This document shows positions 6,533-14,146 of a DNA stretch of 21,641 nt, in pieces; the stretch's first letter is position 1, and each line of letters starts with the position of its first letter. Below the pieces are notes generated by a model, which did no database searches, was not told the origin of the DNA, and was given only the letters and a program-made list of their open reading frames with translations. Made by a program: the position numbers and the translations under genes. The DNA is from Anaerolinea sp. (lineage in GTDB: Bacteria > Chloroflexota > Anaerolineae > Anaerolineales > Villigracilaceae), in contig DYNS01000009.1 in the NCBI GenBank assembly GCA_020720965.1, positions 1 through 21,641 on the forward strand, read 5' to 3'.

Positions 6533-7879
6533 ATGACCTATATCCCCATCTCCCCTCAAGAACGGGATGCAATGCTGGCAGAAATAGGCGTAAACAGCCT
6601 GGATGCGCTCTTTCAAGCCATTCCGGCAGAACACCGCTTTCCCAGCCTTAAACTCCCGGCGGCGCTCACAGAAATGGAAGCCGCCAGCCTGCTGGATGAA
6701 ATTGCCAAAAGCAACGAAAACCTGCGCGGCGACCTCATCTCCTTTTTGGGCGCAGGCATGTACAACCACTACACCCCCGCAGTGGTAGACCACGTTTTGA
6801 GGCGCGGCGAGTTCTACACCGCCTACACCCCCTACCAACCCGAAATCTCGCAAGGCACTCTGCAAGGCATCTTCGAGTACCAATCTCTTATGACGGCGCT
6901 GACCGGCATGGAACTTTCTAACGCCAGCCATTATGATGGTGCAACCGCCGCCGCCGAAGCCGTAAACATGGCATTTGCCAACTTTAGGGGCAAACGCCGC
7001 AAAATACTCGTCTCCGGTGCAGTTCACCCCCAATACCGCGAAGTCATCCGCACCTACACCCAGGGCATGGATTTAACCCTCACCGGCGACCAACCCCAGG
7101 CAGACCTCCCCCAAGACCTGCTCCCGTTGATAGACGCGGATACCGCCCTCGTCATCGTCCAATACCCAGACTTCTTCGGGCGAGTCTTCGACTACACCGG
7201 GCTAATAGAAACCGCACACAGCCAGGGAACCCTGGTCTGCGTAGTTACCAACCCCACCGCCCTGGCGCTCCTCCAAACCCCCGGCACCATGGGTGCGGAT
7301 ATTGTGGTGGGCGAAGGGCAACCCCTGGGCTTACCCATGTGGTACGGCGGACCTTCGCTGGGGTTCTTTACCACCCGCAAGCAATATGTTCATAAAATGG
7401 CGGGCAGGCTCGTAGGCGAAACAGTCGATTCTCGCGGAGAAAAGGCTTACGTCCTCACCCTCACCGCACGCGAGCAGCACATCAAAAGAGAAAAAGCCAC
7501 CTCCAACATCTGCTCCAACCAGGGTTTGCTGGCGCTGGCTTCGGCAGTGTACCTTTCGGTGGTGGGCAAAAGCGGGCTAAAACAGGTGGCAAACCTGTGT
7601 TACCAAAAAGCCCATTACGCCGCCCAACAACTAAGCCAAATCGCTGGCGTTAGCCTGCTTTTTGGGCAACCCTTCTTCCACGAATTTGTGGTGCGACTGC
7701 CCAAGCCGGTAGCGGAAGTGAATGAACACCTGCTGGAACATGGCATTGTGGGCGGTTACGACCTGGGCAAAGACTACCCCGGCATGGAAAACGATATGCT
7801 CGTGGCTGTGACCGAAATGAACACCAAAGAAGAAATTGATATGCTGGTGGAAGTGGTGCAGGAGGTGTTAGATGCGTGA
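6533..7879 (+). CDS. gcvPA: Glycine dehydrogenase (decarboxylating) subunit 1
   Basis: N-terminal half of the split P protein, which with GcvPB decarboxylates glycine and loads the aminomethyl group onto lipoyl-GcvH. The 448 residues match the usual GcvPA length. FLGAGMYNHYTP (71-82) and YTPYQPEISQGTLQ (98-111) are family signatures, and SNICSNQGLLAL near the C-terminus is also conserved. AAGGA lies just upstream of ATG 6533. The reading frame ends 8 nt inside gcvPB, which indicates translational coupling and helps stoichiometric assembly of the heterotetramer. It is controlled by the upstream glycine riboswitch, though the hairpin in the gcvH-gcvPA spacer might lower or process the distal message. 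Confidence 0.97.
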   Translation: MTYIPISPQERDAMLAEIGVNSLDALFQAIPAEHRFPSLKLPAALTEMEAASLLDEIAKSNENLRGDLISFLGAGMYNHYTPAVVDHVLRRGEFYTAYTPYQPEISQGTLQGIFEYQSLMTALTGMELSNASHYDGATAAAEAVNMAFANFRGKRRKILVSGAVHPQYREVIRTYTQGMDLTLTGDQPQADLPQDLLPLIDADTALVIVQYPDFFGRVFDYTGLIETAHSQGTLVCVVTNPTALALLQTPGTMGADIVVGEGQPLGLPMWYGGPSLGFFTTRKQYVHKMAGRLVGETVDSRGEKAYVLTLTAREQHIKREKATSNICSNQGLLALASAVYLSVVGKSGLKQVANLCYQKAHYAAQQLSQIAGVSLLFGQPFFHEFVVRLPKPVAEVNEHLLEHGIVGGYDLGKDYPGMENDMLVAVTEMNTKEEIDMLVEVVQEVLDA

Positions 7880-9350
7880 ACCAACCCTGTTTGAACTGTC
7901 CTCCCCCGGAAGAACCGGAGTCACCTTCCCCCAGGCAGATGTTCCCCTCTTCGACCTGCCAGATGCCTCCCTGCTGCGAGAAGACCTGCCCCTGCCAGAA
8001 CTGGCAGAAGTGGACGTTGTGCGGCACTACATGGCGCTTTCCAAATATAACTACAGCGTGGATGGCGGCTTCTACCCGCTCGGCTCCTGCACCATGAAGT
8101 ACAACCCCAAAATTAACGAAGACACCTGCCGCCTGCCGGGTTTTGTGTTCACCCACCCCTTGCAACCCATCGAAACCGCACAGGGCAACCTGCTGCTCAT
8201 GTATCAGATGCAGGAATGGCTCAAAGAAATCAGCGGCTTCGCCGCCGTCACCCTGCAACCTGCCGCCGGAGCGCACGGTGAATTTACCGGCGTGCTGATG
8301 ATGCGCGCCTATCACCAGGCACGCAAAGACCACAAGCGCGTCAAAATGCTCATCCCGGATGCGGCGCACGGCACCAACCCCGCCTCGGCGGGCATGATGG
8401 GCTTTGAGGTTGTCACCATCCCCTCCGATGAACGCGGCAACGTAGATTTGAAAGCCCTGGCAGCCCAATGTGACGACACCGTAGTCGGCATGATGCTGAC
8501 CAACCCCAACACCCTGGGCTTGTTTGACGAAAACCTGCAAGAAGTGGTGCGCCTGGTGCGGGATTGCGGCGGGCTGATGTACGCAGACGGCGCAAACCTC
8601 AACGCCCTGCTGGGCATTGTGCGCCCCGGCGACCTGGGTTTTGACGTAATGCACTTTAACCTGCACAAAACCTTTGCCGTGCCGCACGGCGGCGGCGGAC
8701 CAGGCTCCGGACCCGTTGGCGTGAGCGAGCGCCTGGCAGACTTCTTACCCACCCCCCTGGTAGGCATACTGGAAGAAGCCAACGAAGACGTGCCACCCCT
8801 CTACGGCTTTATCACCCCCCCGCAAAGCATCGGACGCATGAAGGCTTTCCATGGTCACTTTGGCGGCGGAGTCGTCCGCGCCTACACCTACATTGCCATG
8901 CACGGTGCGGAGGGGCTAAAAGACGTTTCGCAATACGCCGTCCTAAACGCCAACTACCTCAAAGCCCGCCTGCAAAAGACCTACAAAGTCCCCTTTGACC
9001 GAATCTGTATGCACGAGTTTGTGATGGAAGGGCGCTTTGAAGGAACCGACATCCGCGCCCTGGACATTTCCAAACGGCTAATGGATTACGGCTACCACCC
9101 ACCCACCAACTATTTCCCCCTCATCGTCCACGAAGCCCTGATGATTGAACCCACCGAAACCGAAAACAAAGACACCCTGGATTCGTTTGCGGACGCGCTG
9201 CTAAAAATTGCCGAAGAAGCCCACAGCAACCCGCAAATCATCAAAACCGCGCCGCACAACACCCCCTTCGGGCGCATGGACGAAGTAAAAGCCGCCCGCG
9301 AACTGGTTCTATGCTGCTGGCTGCCAGAAGACTACGACACCAGCCAATAA
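7872..9350 (+). CDS. gcvPB: Glycine dehydrogenase (decarboxylating) subunit 2
   Basis: PLP-binding half of the split P protein of the glycine cleavage system. At 492 residues it is full length. The PLP Schiff-base lysine is K266 in FNLHKTF (262-268), followed by the glycine-rich GGGGPGSGPVGV (273-284). GSCTMKYNPKINE (71-83) and AAHGTNPASAG (164-174) are conserved cofactor and substrate motifs. An AGGAGG site stands 7 nt before the start, inside the end of gcvPA; the two genes overlap by 8 nt. It is the last gene of the riboswitch-controlled operon and is followed by an intrinsic terminator. GcvT and the dihydrolipoamide dehydrogenase must be encoded elsewhere. Confidence 0.98.
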   Translation: MREPTLFELSSPGRTGVTFPQADVPLFDLPDASLLREDLPLPELAEVDVVRHYMALSKYNYSVDGGFYPLGSCTMKYNPKINEDTCRLPGFVFTHPLQPIETAQGNLLLMYQMQEWLKEISGFAAVTLQPAAGAHGEFTGVLMMRAYHQARKDHKRVKMLIPDAAHGTNPASAGMMGFEVVTIPSDERGNVDLKALAAQCDDTVVGMMLTNPNTLGLFDENLQEVVRLVRDCGGLMYADGANLNALLGIVRPGDLGFDVMHFNLHKTFAVPHGGGGPGSGPVGVSERLADFLPTPLVGILEEANEDVPPLYGFITPPQSIGRMKAFHGHFGGGVVRAYTYIAMHGAEGLKDVSQYAVLNANYLKARLQKTYKVPFDRICMHEFVMEGRFEGTDIRALDISKRLMDYGYHPPTNYFPLIVHEALMIEPTETENKDTLDSFADALLKIAEEAHSNPQIIKTAPHNTPFGRMDEVKAARELVLCCWLPEDYDTSQ

Positions 9351-9365
9351 AAATCTCCCCACCCC

Positions 9366-9394
9366 AAGCCCTGCCCTCCCCGGCAGGGCTTTTT
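9366..9394 (+). terminator. Intrinsic terminator of the gcv operon
   Basis: Perfect 10-bp arms AAGCCCTGCC (9366-9375) and GGCAGGGCTT (9382-9391) surround a 6-nt loop, with a run of five Ts at 9390-9394. It begins 16 nt after the gcvPB stop. Confidence 0.92.
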
Positions 9395-9498
9395 ACACCC
9401 CTCACCAGGTTTGCTACCAAAACGCAACAAAAACCAGCGACAAAAAAGCATACAATCAGAACGTCCTTCAAACAGCCTCCCCAACAAAGGTGGAAACC

Positions 9499-10254
9499 AT
9501 GAGCCAAGCCAGTATCCTCATCATTGAAGATGACGAGATTGTCGCAAAAACGATAGAAAGATGCCTGCGTGCCGACTACAAAACCCAAACCGCCAACACC
9601 GGGGTTGCCGGGCTACGCGCCGCCCGCCGCAAAGCCCCAGACCTGGTCATTTTAGATGTGATTATGCCAGGCATGGATGGCTACACCGTCTGCAAAGAAA
9701 TGCGCGAAGATGCCGCCCTCACAGAAGTGCCGGTACTCTTCCTCACCGCCAAAATCAAAACCGAAGATGCCATCCTCGGTCTCAGCCTGGGAGCAGACGA
9801 CTACCTGCGAAAACCCTTCAACGTAGATGAACTCCTCCTGCGGGTCAAAGCCATTCTGCACCGTACCCAAAACAGCAAGGTCAGCACCCCCGCCGCTGCC
9901 AAAGCAGCCTCCCCCCTCCCCTCCGCCGACCCTGCGCCAGAACACATCCTCCGCATCGGAGAATACAGCCTGGATACGCACAACTACACCTTCCAAAGCC
10001 CGCACAAAGGCAAATTTCGGGTAACGCCGGTGCAATACGCCCTGCTTTATCATCTCATGCGCCACCCCAACAAAATCTTCTCCCCTTCCCTCTTACTGGA
10101 AGAAGTGTGGGATTACCCCAACGAAACCGGCAGCGCCGACCTGGTGCGGGTTCACATTAAAAACCTGCGCGAAAGCATCGAAAAAGACCCCAAAAACCCC
10201 ACCTTCATCCGCACTGTGCAAGGGTACGGCTACTCCATTCAGCCGGACGAATAA
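9499..10254 (+). CDS. OmpR/PhoB-family DNA-binding response regulator
   Basis: Two-component transcription factor of 251 residues. The receiver domain (about 5-117) has the acidic pocket E10/D11/D12, phospho-acceptor D53 in VILDVIMPGMDG, T83 and conserved K105 in DYLRKPF. A variable Ala/Pro/Ser-rich linker follows. The C-terminal winged helix (about 155-248) has FRVTPVQYALLYHL, the recognition region SADLVRVHIKNLRESIE and the terminal hairpin TVQGYGYSI. I chose ATG 9499 rather than GTG 9490 because the AAAGGTGG site (9486-9493) would overlap the GTG but stands 5 nt before the ATG. The next gene, a histidine kinase with its own receiver domain, begins 3 nt after the stop, so they form one operon and probably one pathway. 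The signal and target genes are unknown. Confidence 0.95.
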   Translation: MSQASILIIEDDEIVAKTIERCLRADYKTQTANTGVAGLRAARRKAPDLVILDVIMPGMDGYTVCKEMREDAALTEVPVLFLTAKIKTEDAILGLSLGADDYLRKPFNVDELLLRVKAILHRTQNSKVSTPAAAKAASPLPSADPAPEHILRIGEYSLDTHNYTFQSPHKGKFRVTPVQYALLYHLMRHPNKIFSPSLLLEEVWDYPNETGSADLVRVHIKNLRESIEKDPKNPTFIRTVQGYGYSIQPDE

Positions 10255-10257
10255 CCC

Positions 10258-12276
10258 ATGCCCAACAACCCCAAAATTTTGGTGGTAGATGACGAGCCCC
10301 TTGCCCGCATCACCATCCAAACCATGCTGGAAAAAGAAGAATACGCCCTCACCTTTGCCGAAAACGGCGAAGAAGCCCTGACGCTTGCCCCCCTGCTCAA
10401 ACCCGACATCATCCTGTTAGATGTTCTCATGCCCGGCATCAGCGGGTTTGAAACCTGCAAGCAAATACGCCAAACCCCAGGGCTGGAAGAAACCCCCATC
10501 ATCATGGTCACCTCGCTGGATGACCGCGAATCCCTCCTTGCCGGGTTAAAAGCCGGCGCAGACGATTTCCTCACCAAACCCTTCGACTTTCATCAACTGC
10601 GGCTGCGCCTGCAAAACATGGCAAGCCTGCACCGTTACCGCAAACAAACCCTCTACAGCGCCATAGAACTTCAATTCTACGAAGACTTCATGCAACAAAA
10701 CAGCAGGGGCAACGAAGAATGTCTGCAACGCAACGCCCTCAAAAACATCAGCGACTACGTTGAAGCCGAAGAAGCCATCCTCCTGCTCTTCGACTCGGAC
10801 AAACCCGAAACCGCCCGCCGCAAACAACTGAACCCCGAAAATGGCTGGAAACGGGAAGATACCCTGCGCCTGAGAAGCAGCCCCCTCTGCGCCAACCTGC
10901 CCCCCAACCTCTTCACCCACCAATACCACCCGCGCAACCTGGCAGAAATAGACCCGGTCTTTAACCAACTGCAAGGCAAACCCGTTCAAAATGTTCTGGT
11001 TGCCCCCCTCAGCGTCAACCAGACCCTGCTGGGAGCGATGATATTTACCAATCCGCTCTTTCAACCCCACCCGGAAGAAAGGCGCACCCGCTTTTTACAC
11101 CTGATGGTAAGCGGAGTCGCCAACGCTCTCTTCGCTTTGGAAAACACCCGGCGGCTGCTCATCAGCAAAGCCGAATTGGAAGCCAGCCAATGGGAGATTC
11201 TCAACTCCCGCAACACCCTGCGAACCTTCTTCGACAACATCCCCACCTGCGTTTACATCATAGACCGGGGCTACCGCATCATCGCCCTCAATGAGAGACG
11301 GGCGCAGATTTTGGGCAAACAGCCCAACGACCTGGTGGGCGAAGTATGCTACAAAGCCCTGCACGGGCTGGATTCCCCCTGCCCGCTCTGCCGGGTTTCA
11401 GATGCCTTCCGGGGCATTCCCGCCGTCCGCAACCTGAGAGAATGGGGGGCGCAAGACACCTTTACCCACTGGGAAATCACCACCATCCCCATCCGCGAAC
11501 ACGAAGATACCATTCACCGCGTCATCGTCTTTGACGAAGACATTACCGAAAAATGGATACTGGAAACCAACCTGATGGAGTCGGAAAAACTGGCATCCAT
11601 TGGACAATTGGCTGCCAACGTTGCCCACGAAATTAACAACCCCCTGGCTGCCATCATCGCCAACGCCCAACTGCTCCTGCGCGACTTGCACGGCGCAGAC
11701 CCGGATACGCTGGATTCGCTCCGTCTCATCGAATCGGCGGGGGTACGCGCCGCCAAAATTGTGGGCAGCCTGTTGGAAAGCGCCCGCAAAGAAAGGCGGG
11801 ATGAGTTTGACGAGTTTTCGCTTAACGAAAGCATTGAAGACGCTCTTTCCATGCTCAACCTGGAGATAAAAAAACGCGCCATCCACATCCGGCTGGATTT
11901 GGCGCAAGACCTCCCGGTCATCTACGCGCATAAAAACCAACTCAAAGGGGTGTGGATTAACCTCCTCACCAATGCTCTGGGCGCGATTGAAAGCGAAACC
12001 GGGGTCATTACCATTTCCTCCCGTTACCAAAACGGACAGTACACCATTCTCTTTACCGATAACGGCAGCGGAATTGCGCCGGAGAACCAGAAACACATCT
12101 TTAAGCCCTTCTTTACCACCAAAAAAGCCGGAAAAGGAACCGGGCTGGGGTTGTACGTCAGTTCCCAGGTGGTGAAGGACCATCACGGCGAGATTTATTT
12201 TGAAACCCAACCCGGCAAAGGGACAAAGTTCATCATCCGCCTGCCAGATGCCAGGGGAGAAGAAGGCGAACCCTAA
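10258..12276 (+). CDS. Soluble hybrid sensor histidine kinase (REC-GAF-PAS-HisKA-HATPase)
   Basis: A 672-residue kinase without transmembrane helices, so a cytosolic sensor. Order: receiver domain (6-120; D55 phospho-acceptor, K107), a GAF-like region (about 150-300), a PAS domain (about 320-432), a HisKA domain with phosphorylated H457 in NVAHEINNPLAA, and a HATPase domain with N-box INLLTNALGAI (567-577), DNGSGI (601-606) and GKGTGLGL (625-632). The PAS domain carries C364, C375 and C378 in a CY...SPCPLC arrangement, which could bind a metal or respond to redox. The N-terminal receiver suggests the kinase is itself an output of another phosphotransfer, in the style of a phosphorelay. It follows the response regulator by 3 nt. 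Its stop overlaps that of the convergent SUMF1 gene, with no terminator between them. Confidence 0.94.
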   Translation: MPNNPKILVVDDEPLARITIQTMLEKEEYALTFAENGEEALTLAPLLKPDIILLDVLMPGISGFETCKQIRQTPGLEETPIIMVTSLDDRESLLAGLKAGADDFLTKPFDFHQLRLRLQNMASLHRYRKQTLYSAIELQFYEDFMQQNSRGNEECLQRNALKNISDYVEAEEAILLLFDSDKPETARRKQLNPENGWKREDTLRLRSSPLCANLPPNLFTHQYHPRNLAEIDPVFNQLQGKPVQNVLVAPLSVNQTLLGAMIFTNPLFQPHPEERRTRFLHLMVSGVANALFALENTRRLLISKAELEASQWEILNSRNTLRTFFDNIPTCVYIIDRGYRIIALNERRAQILGKQPNDLVGEVCYKALHGLDSPCPLCRVSDAFRGIPAVRNLREWGAQDTFTHWEITTIPIREHEDTIHRVIVFDEDITEKWILETNLMESEKLASIGQLAANVAHEINNPLAAIIANAQLLLRDLHGADPDTLDSLRLIESAGVRAAKIVGSLLESARKERRDEFDEFSLNESIEDALSMLNLEIKKRAIHIRLDLAQDLPVIYAHKNQLKGVWINLLTNALGAIESETGVITISSRYQNGQYTILFTDNGSGIAPENQKHIFKPFFTTKKAGKGTGLGLYVSSQVVKDHHGEIYFETQPGKGTKFIIRLPDARGEEGEP

Positions 12277-13094
12277 ACGCCAGACCGCGCCAGCCGAAAA
12301 CCAATGAGGGGGGAGAGATGTTCCGGTAAAACACCCTCCCGCACGGCACAACGGGCAAGTTTGCGGGTGTAATACCAGGAACCGCCCCGCACCACATAGC
12401 GCCCGGAGGGCTTCACTTCTTCCCGGTTGGCGTTGGGGATGTAAGGGTAAGGCATAAAAAGCGACTGAGTCCATTCCCAAACGTTGCCCACCATATCCGC
12501 TGCGCCGCAAAGGCTATCGCCGGAGGGGGAGTATTCCCCTACCGGAGTGGTGCTTTTTTTGGCGCTTTCGGCGGTGTTGCAGCGCCAGGGGTCAAAGGTA
12601 TCGCCCCAGGGGTAAATGCGCCCGTCTTCGCCACGAGCGGCACGCTCCCATTCCGCCTCGGTGGGCAAGCGGAAGGAGTCTTCGTTTTTGCGGTTAATCC
12701 AATGGATGTAGGCTTCTGCATCCAATTTGGAGATGCCAACAACCGGGTGATGTTCCATTCCGTCTGGGTAGGTGTACCCGACCCAGGCGCGGGGGATGCG
12801 GTAGCCAGAATCCCAAATGAAGGTGTAGTATTCCAGGTTGGTGACGGGGAATTGGGCAATCTCGAAGGCGGGGAGGTCCACCGTGTGCTGAGGCAGTTCG
12901 GCGGCGAAGAGGTCCGAGTCCGTCCAGTCGTATGCCCACTCGGCTTCTTTGATTTGCAGGTGACGGATATTCTCCAGGCTGGTTCCCATCAGAAATTTTC
13001 CGGCGGGGATGGGCAGCATGGCGGGCGATTTGATTTTTTGGGGCGGCTTGGGGGTAATTTCCCAGCCTTCGGCGTTGAGTCGGGAGGTTGTCAT
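12273..13094 (-). CDS. SUMF1/FGE-fold protein, probably not a formylglycine-generating enzyme
   Basis: A 273-residue protein of the formylglycine-generating-enzyme sulfatase-modifying family (C-type-lectin-like fold). Motifs: PIPAGKFLMG (28-37), RLPTEAEWERAARG (142-154 region), YPWGD (161-165), GNVWEWT (203-209), RGGSW (236-240) and a final GFRLA (265-269). True FGEs use two cysteines in the SYCYRYRCAAR region. Here that loop is about 3 residues shorter and keeps only one cysteine (C249, in ARCAVRE), so formylglycine formation is unlikely. Binding, scaffold or another oxidoreductase role is possible. I chose ATG 13094 over upstream starts because it forms a 4-nt ATGA overlap with the preceding glycosyltransferase and avoids 62 low-complexity residues antisense to nothing conserved. 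No signal peptide. Third gene of a coupled operon. Confidence 0.88.
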   Translation of the reverse strand: MTTSRLNAEGWEITPKPPQKIKSPAMLPIPAGKFLMGTSLENIRHLQIKEAEWAYDWTDSDLFAAELPQHTVDLPAFEIAQFPVTNLEYYTFIWDSGYRIPRAWVGYTYPDGMEHHPVVGISKLDAEAYIHWINRKNEDSFRLPTEAEWERAARGEDGRIYPWGDTFDPWRCNTAESAKKSTTPVGEYSPSGDSLCGAADMVGNVWEWTQSLFMPYPYIPNANREEVKPSGRYVVRGGSWYYTRKLARCAVREGVLPEHLSPLIGFRLARSGV

Positions 13095-14146
13095 GGCGCA
13101 CCTGTGCCTTGTGAAAGAATTTGGGCATACAACCGGAGGGTTTTCTCCAGGTTGGCGGCAATATCTTGCCCCAGAGCGTGCAAAAACGGCTCTTGGGCGG
13201 CTTTTTTGCGGTGGGCGGGCAGGTTTTGCAAAAGGTCTTGCAGGGCGGCTTGCCAGCCCTGAGGGTTGTTGGCGACCCAAACGCCGTAGGGTTGCAGCGC
13301 ATGGCTGAGGGGCGGTTGGCTGGCTACCCAGGGAATTTTGGCAAACATAAATTCCAGCAGGTTGATGGGGCTTTGGCGGTTGTCGTAATCCCCCGCCAGG
13401 GGCGCAAGCCCAACATCCAACTGGAGCAGGATGTTCACCCAGTCTTCAAAGGTTTGGGGGAGGAATACCTTTACCTGCCCTAGAGGTAAGCCCAGCAGGG
13501 GAAGCAGAGCAGGGTTGGCGCATACGACCCGCACCTGCGGGCGTTGGCGGCAAAGATGTTGCAGGGCGGGGATGATTCCACTGTGTTGCAAGGTGAAGGG
13601 GCGAAGATGGTTGCTGCCCAGCCCAAGCCAAATTTCTGGCGGGTGGGGGCGGCTGGGGCGGGGATACTGACAGGTGTTCAGATAATCCGGGATGACCCAA
13701 ACAGGGGCTTTGTGCGCCCAATCGCTTGCCAGGCGGTGAGTGGGGACGGTGACGGCATCCGCCAGGGCAATACCCCAGGGAAATTGCTCCCGCAGGGGCG
13801 GGAGGGAGGCAGATGCGGGGGTTTCGTTCCAGAACGCAAAGTCGGGGTCGGTGGGGTCGAGGTAGTGCGGGGCTTCGTCAAAATCGATGATGATTTTTTT
13901 GTCTCGCGCCTTCCAGTATTCGATGGCGGGCAAAACGTTGGCGCAAGCCTGGCGGTAAAGCAGAAGCGCATCTGCCTGCTGGCAGAGGTCTTGCGCCTGC
14001 GGGGTGTGTTGCAGGAAGGAATGCAGGGGCAGGAGGGCGGCGCGGTGAGGCGGGGTGCGGTTGAGAGCATCTGCCAGGTTGCGGCAACGAAATTGAAGGC
14101 GTAGTTGGTTTTGCGGTTCGTTGGCGTAAATGCAGAGAAGGTTCAT
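13091..14146 (-). CDS. GT-B type glycosyltransferase (GT4-like)
   Basis: Predicted glycosyltransferase of 351 residues that would transfer a sugar from a nucleotide donor. The N-terminal Rossmann-like half includes a strand KKIIIDFDEAPHYLD (83-97), like the DIDD segment of many GT4 enzymes. The C-terminal half has LDVGLAPL (243-250) and then SPINLLEFMFAKIPWVAS (259-276), which resembles the donor-binding glutamate region (E265). It overlaps both neighbours by 4 nt (ATGA): the TPR-glycosyltransferase upstream and the SUMF1-fold gene downstream, so the three are translationally coupled. No membrane segments. Donor, acceptor and linkage cannot be told; a surface glycan or flagellar-protein glycan is a guess based on the nearby motility genes. 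Confidence 0.85.
   Translation of the reverse strand: MNLLCIYANEPQNQLRLQFRCRNLADALNRTPPHRAALLPLHSFLQHTPQAQDLCQQADALLLYRQACANVLPAIEYWKARDKKIIIDFDEAPHYLDPTDPDFAFWNETPASASLPPLREQFPWGIALADAVTVPTHRLASDWAHKAPVWVIPDYLNTCQYPRPSRPHPPEIWLGLGSNHLRPFTLQHSGIIPALQHLCRQRPQVRVVCANPALLPLLGLPLGQVKVFLPQTFEDWVNILLQLDVGLAPLAGDYDNRQSPINLLEFMFAKIPWVASQPPLSHALQPYGVWVANNPQGWQAALQDLLQNLPAHRKKAAQEPFLHALGQDIAANLEKTLRLYAQILSQGTGAP

Noticed and set aside
7650..8687. 345-codon open frame on the minus strand over gcvPA/gcvPB
   Set aside because: Antisense shadow of two well-recognised enzymes; no domain seen.
11398..12510. 370-codon open frame on the minus strand over the kinase and SUMF1 genes
   Set aside because: It overlaps two real genes in other frames and has no recognisable motifs.
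13095..13280. N-terminal extension of the SUMF1-fold protein
   Set aside because: These 62 codons overlap the glycosyltransferase gene, are low in complexity, and the ATG at 13094 fits the 4-nt coupling pattern of the operon.
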